Origin: Clusia tigrina
Taxonomy: Eukaryota > Arthropoda > Insecta > Diptera > Clusiidae
NCBI GenBank assembly: GCA_920105625.2
Contig: OV050033.1
Span: 107,841,700-107,905,699 of the forward strand
Direction of reading: 5' to 3'
Length of the DNA stretch: 64,000 nt
The stretch's first letter is position 1. Each line of letters opens with the position of its first letter. The notes beneath the pieces were generated by a model that had not been told where the DNA came from, searched no databases, and was given only the letters and a program-made list of their open reading frames with translations. Shown here in pieces: positions 1-7,769 of the stretch. The position numbers were made by a program, and so were the translations under genes.

Positions 1-561
1 GGCCCTAACTTCTATACGGTACGTCCTACACCTATCAAAGATTGCAACATACAAATGCTTGTAACTTTTTACTGGAGCGTCATAAAACCTTGAAATTTTG
101 TAACAATAAAGTACTCGAGTCTCTTGTCAATTTAAGTTTTCGCTCAAAGCTGCTTTGTAACAATATAGTACTCGAGCTTCTTGTCAATTTACGCTATCGC
201 TCATAGCTATGCTACCCTTGAGTCCCAAATCAAACACTGATAAAACTTCAAATGGCCCTAACTTTTATACGGTACGTCCTACACCTGTCAAAGTTTGCAA
301 CATACAAATGCTTGTAACTTTTTACTGGAGCGTCATAAAACCTTGAAATTTTGTAACAATAAAGTACTCGAGCCTCTTGTCAATATAAGCTATCGCTCAA
401 AGCTATGCTACCCTTGAGTCCCAAATCAAACACTGATAAAACTTCAAATGGCCCTAACTTCTATACGGTACGTCCTACACCTATCAAAGATTGCAACATA
501 CAAATGCTTGTAACTTTTTACTGGAGCGTCATAAAACCTTGAAATTTTGTAACAATAAAGT
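1..561 (+). repeat. Satellite array, left flank of the retrotransposon
   Basis: These are head-to-tail satellite monomers, starting mid-unit at the window edge. The phrase GGCCCTAACTT recurs at 1, 254 and 450. The 254-to-450 spacing is the canonical 196 bp. The 1-to-254 spacing is 253 bp because that unit carries an internal partial duplication: the block around GTACTCGAG and CTTGTCAATTTA occurs twice, at about 110-150 and 168-200. The array is cut inside the segment AACAATAAAGTACTCGAG by the retrotransposon and resumes in phase on the other side. No gene is seen here. Confidence 0.95.
557..561. repeat. Target-site duplication, left copy (AAAGT)
   Basis: AAAGT lies directly before the left LTR and is repeated directly after the right LTR at 7765-7769. 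Uninterrupted monomers read AATAAAGTACTCGAG, with a single AAAGT, so the duplication arose at insertion. Five base pairs fits integrase-mediated insertion of BEL/Pao or related LTR elements. Confidence 0.93.
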
Positions 562-660
562 TGTATCGAATCGACAATGAAACTATGGCAATACTTACTG
601 CAATCCGACTTAAATAAAAACACAATTGTTTTAAGTGGAAAAGCATACGAAAATCCACTT

Positions 661-666
661 TTTATT
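661..666 (-). terminator. Candidate polyadenylation signal in the 3' LTR
   Basis: The plus strand reads TTTATT, which is AATAAA in the sense direction. It is followed in sense by a T/G-rich stretch with GTGTTTTTATTT. It is the best-placed canonical signal in the 3' LTR, with about 100 nt of LTR left downstream. The same site occurs in the other LTR at 7261-7266. The site of use is inferred. Confidence 0.45.
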
Positions 667-835
667 GCTCTTATAATTATGCATATGTAGCTCAACAATA
701 AATCGGCATGTATGCGATACATGTATATATGTACGAGTATATACAGTTAGTGAATATGCACAAGCTCTTGCGCGTTTAGCTCAATTGCTCTCATATGCAT
801 GAACGGACCTGCATATGTATGTGTAAATAGGTACG

Positions 836-862
836 TTTATGTATATATATAATGTATAATGC
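836..862 (-). promoter_or_regulatory. TATA-rich stretch in the left LTR, possible core promoter element
   Basis: A run of alternating TA (TATATATATA near 842-851) with further TATA-like words at 889-894 lies about 180 nt upstream, in sense, of the AATAAA. That spacing would suit a U3-R arrangement. The identical stretch in the right LTR (7436-7462) is the one that would drive the element. BEL elements may also use TATA-less promoters, and AT-rich DNA yields such words by chance, so this is weak. Confidence 0.25.
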
Positions 863-1164
863 AATGTGAACATAAATATAGTCAGCGTATATAATCTAAA
901 CGTGACTATGCTCTCGAATACCTGTGGCACCGCTCATACTTGCTCCTGTGTATAGGCTCTGTATAAGCTCCCCTGCTCCGCACCGCTCTCCTGGCTCAGC
1001 TCCCTGCACATAGATTGCACCGCACTGCTCCTTGTGCTCTCACGCACTGCCCCATTGGCACAACCGCACATCTCCATCGTCAGAAACGAACTAAACTTTA
1101 AAATACTCGCTGAACCTATTTTCGCTATGTGCGAAAACTCAAACGCATGGTTGCATTTGATACA

Positions 1165-1217
1165 GTCCCCGCGAGCAAGAGAAGGACCTCTTGTCTTTGC
1201 TTTCATAAAGCCGCCCT
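1165..1217 (-). other. 3' untranslated segment with a possible polypurine tract
   Basis: This covers the 53 nt between the pol stop codon (1220-1218) and the 3' LTR. In sense it contains AAAGACAAGAGG and, next to the LTR, GCGGGGAC. Plus-strand priming in LTR elements normally uses a purine run touching the LTR. Here the adjacent run is short (GGGGA followed by C), so the tract is only tentatively placed. Confidence 0.4.
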
Positions 1218-2937
1218 CTATTCGCTCTGGTCAATTGGAAGCACACATATCTTCGGAACAGGCCTTGTCAGACGGTTTGTGGCCGTCTGCACAATGACTG
1301 AACACATTATACCATCTCGGCTCCTTATTAGCTCACTAAGCCCGAAGCCCATTGCGCTGGTGGAAAAAGTTCACTCTTGATCAGCACTAATTGATCCAGG
1401 CTCATTGTCTCTCGTTCTCTGCACAATTTTTAACGCTCTTGCAGCGCCGTCAAATATTCCTCTCTCCATCTCTTCCAGAAATGCTCAATTATTTTCTGAC
1501 GTGCTCTCCATAAACTTGCTCCTTTCATGTTTGACTGCTGCTGGCTCACGAATGGTAAGGGAATGATCAATGGCTCCCCTATCAAAAAATGGCGTCAAGG
1601 CCTGAATATCTTCCGCATCATCAAAGGTGTCAAAGACCTTCAGTTCAAAATTGCTTCGATCTCTACTAGGAGGGTAGATAACTACTCTTGTGTTAAAATC
1701 TTTTGCTCAGCAATGCGCGTGAGGTGGTACTTCATTGACTTCACAGTAGCTTCATATATTCCGCCATGATGCGGTGCTGCTGGCGTCATGAATGCCCATT
1801 CTGTCCCCTTGTTGCTCATATGCTCAAAAACATCTCTTATTTGCCAGCTCTCCCGTGCTCTTCTCAGCTCCCTTGCCGCCCCTACAAATGATGTACCATT
1901 GTCACTGTATATTCGCTCGCATCTCCCTCTTCTGCAAATAAAGCGCTTATAACAAGCAATAAAGTCTATAGAGGTTAAATCAAAAACAATGTCAATATGA
2001 ATGGCCTTTGTTTTTAGGCAAACAAATATAGCCACCCAGCACTTACGCTCCCTCATTCGCTCTCCTGCTCTTTGCACTCCCTTTGCTCTAAAAGGACATG
2101 CGCAATCAATACCTGTATATAGAAAAGGCTTGCCCACTTGCACCCTGTCGCCTGGCAATGCAGACATCAGCTGTTGCTCAAATCTGCGATTATAGCGCGC
2201 GCACACCACGCACTTGTGGAGAAAAGCTCTTAATTGGCTCCGCAGTTTTGGAATCCAAAACTTTTGTCTGATGAATTGCATCATCACTTGCACAGCACCA
2301 TGCTTAGTCATACCATGAGCGTGGTCCATTATCAGCCATGCTGTTCGAGAACCATCCTTCACTATCACCGGAAGCATCATCTCATAGGCTTCTTCTGATC
2401 TCCCCAATCGCCCGCGCGCTCTCAATAGGCCCTTGCTGTCCATTATTGGATTCAACGCACTCATTTTGCTCCCTTCTTGCACCTGCCCAATCTCTCTTAG
2501 TTTGCCTATCTCATGTCTGTAATCGCTCTCCTGCGCCTGCTTAAGCAGGAATTCCGTTGCTTCACATTTCTCTTCCACTGTTGGCGCTTGCTCTGCTCGG
2601 TTGTTGTGCCGAGTTCTGCGCCTCCTCTTTCTGTGCCTTGCCCTTCGGACAAACCTGATTATGTAGCTCAATATGTTGATGCTCTTCTCTAGACTTCGCG
2701 TATAGTCAATCAGCGCCATACTCTTGCCCCTGCTCGGTATAAATATTTGCAAAAACTCGCGTGAATATTTCACGTGATACGCTCCCAGCTCGTTAAGCCC
2801 TTTCGTTGGTTTTTCCAGCTCAAAAATGTTGGCTGGCCAACTGATTTCTGATTTACGTAACCACTCCGGTCCATATAACCAGAGCTTATTACAAACTAGC
2901 TCTCTCGCAATGCAGGAGTCTTCACCACAAGGGTGAA
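1218..2937 (-). pseudogene. BEL/Pao pol, integrase part (zinc-binding, DDE core, C-terminal domain), broken
   Basis: This is the element's integrase, which would insert cDNA into the genome. In sense it begins with the pre-integrase segment LWLYGPEWL (about 2890). A long open stretch follows, to 1682. Visible parts are an HHCC zinc site (H-x4-H near HAHGMTKHG, then CVVC), a first Asp in TGIDCACPF, a second Asp in IYSDNGTSF and a Glu in HHGGIYEATVKSMK, so the DDE triad looks intact. Beyond 1682 the frame is broken: TAG at 1684-1682, TGA at 1642-1640, a frameshift and its return between about 1625 and 1592, TAA at 1432-1430, and a further shift near 1330. The C-terminal domain typical of BEL integrases is still legible (FLIGEPL, HFWKRWREEYL, then RPVPKICVLPI), ending at a TAG at 1220-1218. 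The single frame 2773-1682 begins at GTG, not a true start. Identity is certain; function is lost. Confidence 0.9.
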
Positions 2938-3811
2938 TTTTTGTCTTCTTCTATCAGCCATTTCAGCCCTAGCACTGTCATCTCGTCTTCTCTCGGGAAT
3001 AACATCTCTTCTTCTCTCTCCGCTCTCATTGCCCTGAGTAGTCTTTTTGAGTTCGACTTCCATTTGCACAGCTCGAAATCGCCGCCTTTTAGGACAGTGT
3101 TTGTCTCTTTCGCGAGCACTATTGCTTCTTGCTCAGATCGTGCGCCTGTAGTACAGTCATCCATATAGAAGTCACTCTCTATGATGTCCGCTGCTCTTGG
3201 GTATTCATCTTTCGCCTCCCTAGCACATTGTATTAAAGCTCGCACAGCATTATAAGCGGAGGAAGTCATTCCCTACGTTACAACCGTTAAACACTATTCT
3301 CGTAATGGCTCACCACTATGCTCTCGCCAAAAAATTCTTTCAAATTTCATTGCCTTTCGGCAACACGTAGTTGTCGGAACATCTTCTTGATGACTACACA
3401 TATCGAAAACTTATGACGCCTAAATCTCATGACAATTTCGTAAAGATCCTTTTGTAACTTATCGCCTAAACATTGCACTTGATTCAGAGATATGCTACGA
3501 TTCGTTTGGCAGCTAGCGTCAAAAACCACCAGAAATTTTTTGGTAACACAGTGATGTGGGATATAATAAACTGGCTCGTCCACTCTTGGTGGTTGTATAG
3601 CGCACTTCATATGCCCTAATCTCTCATACTCTCTCATGAATTCTACGTATTGCTCTCTCTGCTCTGAGTCTTTCTCTAATTTCCGCTCCAAGTACATAAA
3701 TCTGCGCAATGCTATTGCCTTTGAAGTGCCTAAACCTTGCACCGTCTCTTTCACTGGAATTGTCACAATAAAACGCCCTGTTTCATCTCTAGTATAAGTC
3801 TCCATAAAATT
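2925..3811 (-). pseudogene. BEL/Pao pol, reverse transcriptase part, broken and C-terminally deleted
   Basis: This would copy element RNA into DNA. The segment from about 3805 carries the family signature before and within the fingers (GRFIVTIPVKE, YYIPHHCVTKK, FLVVFDAS). Motif A reads ICVVIKKMFRQ, with Val where the first catalytic Asp of the family is expected. A frameshift lies near 3350, where the first frame meets TGA at 3349-3347. The next frame (FERIFWREHSGEPLRE) carries TAG at 3296-3294 and 3275-3273. It then continues through TSSAYNAVRAL to an intact motif C, FYMDD, near 3165. After LGLKWLIEEDK (about 2940) the frame stops at 2924-2922 and the sequence jumps straight to pre-integrase text. 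The rest of the reverse transcriptase and all of RNase H are absent. That is several hundred residues compared with the family. Confidence 0.9.
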
Positions 3812-4105
3812 TTACTCCACTTCCTGCTCCTCATCTCTCTCGCAGGGTTGTGCCCCGAAAATGACTAGCCCAAACATGCTCTCATATATGGCAATGCCTT
3901 GCACCTCATTTGGCATTATCGCCTTAATGGCTCTGGCCACCACATTTGCTCCTAACAGTAGCTCGACTGGTCTCGCCTTCCAAAACTCAGGATCCGCCCA
4001 TAAACCCTCATTCTTAAAATGCATGGGTATCTCCACTAAATCTCTTGCTGACAAAACTGGGCACCAGTACATTCTCTTGGTAGCACCCAAAACTCTGTCT
4101 CTAAA
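3812..4105 (-). pseudogene. Remnant of BEL/Pao aspartic protease (A17-type), C-terminal half only
   Basis: The frame reads GLWADPEFWKARPVELLLGAN and then FGLVIFGAQP. This is the end of the A17-type retropepsin region that precedes reverse transcriptase in BEL/Pao. There the protease cuts Gag-Pol into its products. The N-terminal half with the catalytic Asp-(Ser/Thr)-Gly-type motif is not found upstream. In its place are 4106-4236, which include two A-rich runs in sense, and then the end of gag. A TAA at 3814-3812 separates this remnant, in the same frame, from the reverse transcriptase segment. The apparent start at 4090 is TTG and has no meaning. The best reading is loss of the active-site half by deletion. 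Confidence 0.75.
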
Positions 4106-4236
4106 TAATCATTCTCGCTCTTTTTTTTTAATGCTCTACTATGTTTTTTTTTTAATTTAAAGTTTAAAAAGCTCATAAAGCTGGCACTTCGCCCCGGCTC
4201 TGCTACCCTTGCGCGCTTTACAAGGTTGCTGTACCT
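4106..4236 (-). other. Non-coding junction between gag and protease remnants
   Basis: In sense, the gag frame ends at about 4237. The following 130 nt hold no extended frame with protease character. They contain two A-runs of nine to ten bases (plus-strand T runs near 4121-4129 and 4143-4152). This probably marks the scar of the deletion that removed the protease active-site half. Confidence 0.5.
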
Positions 4237-5285
4237 TCAATCGCTCTTAGCCTTCAGCATTGCTGTCGCGGCGGCTCCCCGCTTTGGCTGCTGTGCCACC
4301 AACACCTGCTGCTGTGGCTCCCTTTTTGCATATAGCACGCTATTGTGCTTCTGCGCCCCTGGGCACTGTAAAAATGGCCCCGCAAAGCACTCCGACGCCT
4401 TATGCCCCTTCTTCAGGCAGTTGTGGCACAGGTTGAGTTTGCCAACTAGCTCTTGCCTAGCTCTCAAATTGAGTGACACGAAGTCTGGACACTGCGTGAT
4501 CTGCGCTGCATATCTCGCACAGCTTGTCTTGGCTTGCTCGTATCGGTGCTGCTCCCGTTGCACTCACACCGTGGCCCATTCTCTCCCTGCTCTTGGGTAC
4601 TGCGCCCGTTGCTCGATCGCGCCCGTGCTCCAATTGATGCGCTCGCCTCGCTTCCCGTGCTGGTAGAGCAGAGGCCTGCTCCTCCAGGAAGGCATACCGG
4701 GTACTTGCGGTCATATATTTGGTTGAGCCGCTCCCACGTTTCATTGTACCCGTTGTCAGTGAGCTCCCAATCACCCAACGTGCGCGCTGCCTTATGGGTG
4801 AGTGACTTCTTCAAATATGAGAATTTGTAAGAGACCGCTATTTGCTCATTGCTATGTGCCGCAGCGGCGAACCAATCGCGAAAACCGTGCCACTTGGTCA
4901 CGCTGTCGTCAAATTCCCCCTAAGTGTTCTGGAGGTCATGCTGCTGGAATGACATGGTCAGCTGCACTGAGATCGGCTGCTTTGCACTCTGCTCTGCGCT
5001 CCTTGCTGTGCCCACTTGCTCAGTTACACCCTTCAGAGCACCGCTCGCTTCGAAGTACCGCCGCTCTGCTAGCTCCATCGAACTGTCTAGATCGGCGCTC
5101 TCATCGCGCTTCGCTCGGGATGTTAACTCCTCATGGAGCTGATTAAAACGCTCCCACTGTTGCTCCAAACGAATCAAACGCACCTTGGCTTCATCAAACC
5201 CTAGTCGCCCAAACTCGTCAACTATGACGTACTCTGCTGCTCTTCGGATGGCTTTGTAGGCAGACTGGTGTTGCCCGTAGCTCAT
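4237..5285 (-). pseudogene. BEL/Pao gag, frameshifted, with an in-frame stop and a likely core deletion
   Basis: Gag would form the particle and bind element RNA. The start ATG at 5285-5283 opens with MSYGQHQSAYKAIRRAAE and a charged helical region. A TAG at 4922-4920 interrupts it, and the same frame resumes with KWHGFRDWF and YKFSYLKKSL, the conserved start of the BEL gag core. At about 4700 the text moves to a second frame (YAFLEEQASAL). Near 4490 it moves to a third, which carries the zinc knuckle CHNCLKKGHKASEC (C-x2-C-x4-H-x4-C). Just before it, CEICSADH in the second frame looks like part of the first finger region. In the family roughly a hundred or more residues usually lie between the segments that abut at 4700, so an internal deletion is likely. 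The last frame ends at 4237. Confidence 0.85.
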
Positions 5286-5400
5286 CTTGTCGTTGCTCTG
5301 TTATTTTTCTCTGTTAGTGTTGCTCTGTTATTGTTGCTCTGTTGTTGTTGAAAAGAAGAAAAATTAACTAATTTTTAAAGAAGAAAAAACTGTTTCCTCC
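5286..5400 (-). other. CAA-rich end of the leader just before gag
   Basis: In sense this is A/C-rich, with repeated AACAGAGCAACA-like words (about four copies between 5289 and 5350). It runs up to the gag ATG. Such low-structure CAA tracts are common before start codons in retroelement leaders. No coding frame or other signal is seen. Confidence 0.5.
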
Positions 5401-5456
5401 TTGTTCCTTCTGCAGCCATGCCAACACTGCATTTTTGTGCTTTAAAATTTTTGAGT

Positions 5457-6225
5457 CGAATAACCACACTGGTTTATTCACCCACTTAGCTCACAAGCTC
5501 AGCACTAAAGCACGCTCCTATTTAATTTCCTGAGCCGCATAACCACATTGGTTTATTCGCTCACTAGCAAACAATTATTTGCACCAATTCTCGCTCTTAT
5601 ATAATTTTTGAGCCGCATAACCACATTGGTTTATTCGCTCACTAGCACGCAATTATTTGCAACAATGCTGGCTATTATATAATTTTTGAGCCGAATAACC
5701 ACATTTGTTAATTCGCTCACTACCACGAAATTATTTGCACCAATGCTCGCTCTTATATAATTTTTTGAGCCGAATAACCACATTGGTTAATTCGCTCACT
5801 AGCACTAAATTATTTGCACCAATGCTCGCTCAAATCTTAAATTTTTAGTCGAATAACCGCACTGGTTTATTCGCTCATTTGCACATAATTTTCGCTCGCT
5901 CATAACTAAATTTTGAGACGAATAACCGCACTGGTTTATTCGCTCATTTGCACATAATTTTCGCTCGCTCAGAACTAAATTTTGAGACGAATAACCGCAC
6001 TGGCCTATTCTCTCATTTGCACATAATTTTCGCTCTATCATATTTAATTTTTTAGTCGAATAACCGCACTGGTTTATTCGCTCATTTGCACATAATTTTC
6101 GCTCGTTCATAATTAAATGTTGAGACGAATAACCGCACTGGTGTATTCGCTCATTAGCACATAATTTCGCTCGCTCATATTTAAATTTTTAGACGAATAA
6201 CTGCATTGGTTTATTCGTTCATTTG
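5457..6225 (-). repeat. Leader minisatellite of 11 units, each centred on an imperfect palindrome
   Basis: Unit starts marked by CGAATAACC or CGCATAACC lie at 5457, 5536, 5614, 5692, 5771, 5850, 5919, 5988, 6057, 6126 and 6194. The first five steps are 78-79 bp and the later ones 68-69 bp, so the array has two sub-blocks differing by a 10-bp segment. Each unit holds a dyad such as CGAATAACC-GCACT-GGTTTATTCG, a 9-bp stem with one bulged base. The array lies in the transcribed leader between the primer site and gag. The 69-bp part is a multiple of three, so it stays open in one frame (6110-5805) with a 23-residue period. That frame is probably incidental. A role in protein binding, insulation or RNA packaging is possible but not shown. 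Confidence 0.92.
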
Positions 6226-6297
6226 CACAAAACATTCAGCTCTTTGCACAAAACTTTCAGCAGACACACCGCCTTACTGTCGGCCGCCAGCAATGCG

Positions 6298-6336
6298 GCA
6301 GCCATAGCGCAGTATACTGCGCAAATCTATGGCTGC
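6298..6336 (-). promoter_or_regulatory. Nested palindrome in the leader, hairpin with self-complementary core
   Basis: Ten-base arms GCAGCCATAG (6298-6307) and CTATGGCTGC (6327-6336) are perfect inverted repeats. Between them, sharing base 6307, lies the exact 16-bp palindrome GCGCAGTATACTGCGC (6307-6322). As RNA this can form a stem presenting a self-complementary core. That is the architecture of retroviral dimerisation signals, which also sit in the leader. Function is inferred from shape and position only. Confidence 0.5.
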
Positions 6337-6828
6337 GTCGCATAGTGCTTGCCTGCGCATATTCTCTGCACAAAACTCGCACTGTGTCTGCTGCCCACAT
6401 TACACTCACCCCTAAATTCTTTTAGCTTTCCTGATAATATAATTTTTATTTGCTCAAGCCCGATGCACTGTACCAATTTGTCGTATGTGCTTTGAGCACA
6501 CACATACGCCCTTCGTTTATTATTTTTTAGCATTGCAGTGTTGGCTCTGCTCCTATAACTCCGTGGACTGTATTTTACCTCATTATTATATTGTTCTATA
6601 ATTTATTTATTTCTTGAAATTTAGTCTATTTCTTTCTGTACCTGCCTGTGCTCTCATCGCTCTGCTCACATACCATATTATATGTTCCGAATGCGTATTG
6701 CGCATTCAGCAATTGATGCTCCTCTAGCGCTTTGCACTTGCTCTCTTTTTCCTTCCCGCAGGCACAACGGATCAAAAGAAATCAAAAGAAAGAAATAGCT
6801 ATTACCTACCCTGCCAGTACACTATCGC
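6337..6828 (-). other. Leader segment without recognised features
   Basis: This is AT-rich leader sequence between the nested palindrome and the CATA microsatellite. It holds a small direct repeat (ATCAAAAGAA twice at about 6773-6791). The short frame 6533-6327 shows no family resemblance. Nothing else can be supported. Confidence 0.6.
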
Positions 6829-6850
6829 ACATACATACATACATACATGC
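6829..6850. repeat. CATA microsatellite
   Basis: This is a run of ACATACATACAT lasting about five tetranucleotide units. CATA runs of this kind are frequent in dipteran genomes. It lies inside the element's leader. Confidence 0.8.
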
Positions 6851-7085
6851 ATATACGATCTGCGTTTACATAGAGTCTGGTGTGATTTCATAGGAACGCT
6901 TAAAATAAAGGCACAATTAAGTTTTGCACTTAATTTATGTATATAGCTACTTAATACTACAAACATACGCATGTATATGCGATCTGCTTTTACACTCTGA
7001 CGTCATCTCAAATGAATGCCTAAATTAAAGGCGCAATTTCATTTCGCACATAATTACTTATAGCTCTACTTAATATATACATATA
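6850..7085 (-). repeat. Two-copy degenerate tandem duplication in the leader
   Basis: Two related segments lie about 124 bp apart. GATCTGCGTTTACA at 6857 matches GATCTGCTTTTACA at 6981. Both are followed at similar spacing by CTTAAAATAAAGGCACAATT or CTAAATTAAAGGCGCAATTT, and then by TATAGCTACTTAATA or TATAGCTCTACTTAATA. The copies have diverged clearly, so this duplication is older than the insertion. Confidence 0.75.
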
Positions 7086-7143
7086 TGTACATATTCACAT
7101 GCATCGCACCGTACTTGCTGTATTGCATAGATCACTGGTATGA

Positions 7144-7160
7144 TCCGGCTCGAAGGACCA
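7144..7160 (-). promoter_or_regulatory. Primer binding site for tRNA-Tyr
   Basis: The plus strand reads TCCGGCTCGAAGGACCA. This equals the 3' end of animal tRNA-Tyr: T-stem CCGGC, acceptor strand TCGAAGG, discriminator A, then CCA. In sense the site starts TGGTCCTTCGAGCC, one base inside the 5' LTR. Reverse transcription of the minus strand would start here. The tRNA assignment rests on recall of the tRNA-Tyr acceptor stem (CCTTCGA at its 5' end), and the 17-base match is exact. Confidence 0.88.
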
Positions 7161-7161
7161 A

Positions 7162-7764
7162 TGTATCGAATCGACAATGAAACTATGGCAATACTTACTG
7201 CAATCCGACTTAAATAAAAACACAATTGTTTTAAGTGGAAAAGCATACGAAAATCCACTTTTTATTGCTCTTATAATTATGCATATGTAGCTCAACAATA
7301 AATCGGCATGTATGCGATACATGTATATATGTACGAGTATATACAGTTAGTGAATATGCACAAGCTCTTGCGCGTTTAGCTCAATTGCTCTCATATGCAT
7401 GAACGGACCTGCATATGTATGTGTAAATAGGTACGTTTATGTATATATATAATGTATAATGCAATGTGAACATAAATATAGTCAGCGTATATAATCTAAA
7501 CGTGACTATGCTCTCGAATACCTGTGGCACCGCTCATACTTGCTCCTGTGTATAGGCTCTGTATAAGCTCCCCTGCTCCGCACCGCTCTCCTGGCTCAGC
7601 TCCCTGCACATAGATTGCACCGCACTGCTCCTTGTGCTCTCACGCACTGCCCCATTGGCACAACCGCACATCTCCATCGTCAGAAACGAACTAAACTTTA
7701 AAATACTCGCTGAACCTATTTTCGCTATGTGCGAAAACTCAAACGCATGGTTGCATTTGATACA
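7162..7764 (-). repeat. Right LTR (functional 5' LTR)
   Basis: This copy matches 562-1164 over all 603 bases as far as I can see. It lies upstream of the primer site and gag in the sense direction, so it would contain the promoter. The ends TGTATC/GATACA and the neighbouring AAAGT duplication define the boundary exactly. It carries the same TA-rich stretch (7436-7462), AATAAA (7266-7261) and 8-bp inverted repeat (7392-7417). Confidence 0.95.
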
Positions 7765-7769
7765 AAAGT
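7765..7769. repeat. Target-site duplication, right copy (AAAGT)
   Basis: This is an exact copy of 557-561. It is followed by ACTCGAGCCTC, the natural continuation of the interrupted monomer. Confidence 0.93.

Larger units (their letters stand above)
562..1164 (-). repeat. Left LTR (functional 3' LTR)
   Basis: This 603-bp repeat is identical by eye to 7162-7764 at a constant offset of 6600 bp. It starts TGTATCGAAT and ends TTTGATACA, so its ends form the short inverted repeat TGTATC/GATACA. Because the coding strand is minus, this copy lies downstream of pol and acts as the 3' LTR. It contains a sense AATAAA (666-661), TA-rich stretches and an 8-bp inverted repeat at 792-817. Open frames crossing it are not conserved genes. 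Confidence 0.95.
562..7764 (-). mobile_element. BEL/Pao-class LTR retrotransposon, complete ends, defective interior
   Basis: The 7203-bp element has direct LTRs of 603 bp ending in TG...CA, a 5-bp target duplication and a tRNA-Tyr primer site. The order on the minus strand is gag, A17-type protease, reverse transcriptase, integrase with HHCC, DDE and C-terminal parts. That order, with the zinc knuckle type and the typical integrase context GGIYEATVKSMKYHL, is diagnostic of BEL/Pao rather than Gypsy or Copia. No envelope frame is visible. The LTRs appear identical, so insertion is recent. The coding region is only about 4.1 kb and lacks several segments expected for the family. It is broken by stops and frameshifts, so this copy cannot make working Gag-Pol. 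Its movement was probably supported in trans. Naming the lineage within BEL/Pao would need comparison with reference elements. Confidence 0.95.

Noticed and set aside
444..722. 92-codon minus-strand frame across the left LTR border (and its relative at 7095-7322).
   Set aside because: It spans the junction of satellite and LTR, so it cannot be an old gene. The LTR part is non-coding TA-rich DNA.
934..1297. Overlapping frames on both strands in the LTR and 3' end.
   Set aside because: They have no family resemblance and run across the LTR boundary.
4457..4922. Programmed frameshifting or stop readthrough as the reason for the broken gag.
   Set aside because: Several breaks occur in gag, and more stops, shifts and missing segments follow in pol. 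General decay is simpler, although a single TAG followed by G at 4922 could in isolation look like readthrough.
3861..5146. Plus-strand frames of 98-146 codons opposite gag and protease.
   Set aside because: They are antisense shadows of the element's coding strand, where the minus strand has clear BEL/Pao motifs.
7144..7160. Possible tRNA-Tyr gene.
   Set aside because: Only the last 17 bases of a tRNA are present, exactly where a retroelement primer site should be. No cloverleaf exists around it.
562..7764. An envelope gene, as in some BEL-related elements.
   Set aside because: Only 53 nt separate the end of integrase from the 3' LTR, and no frame with a signal peptide or membrane segment is seen.
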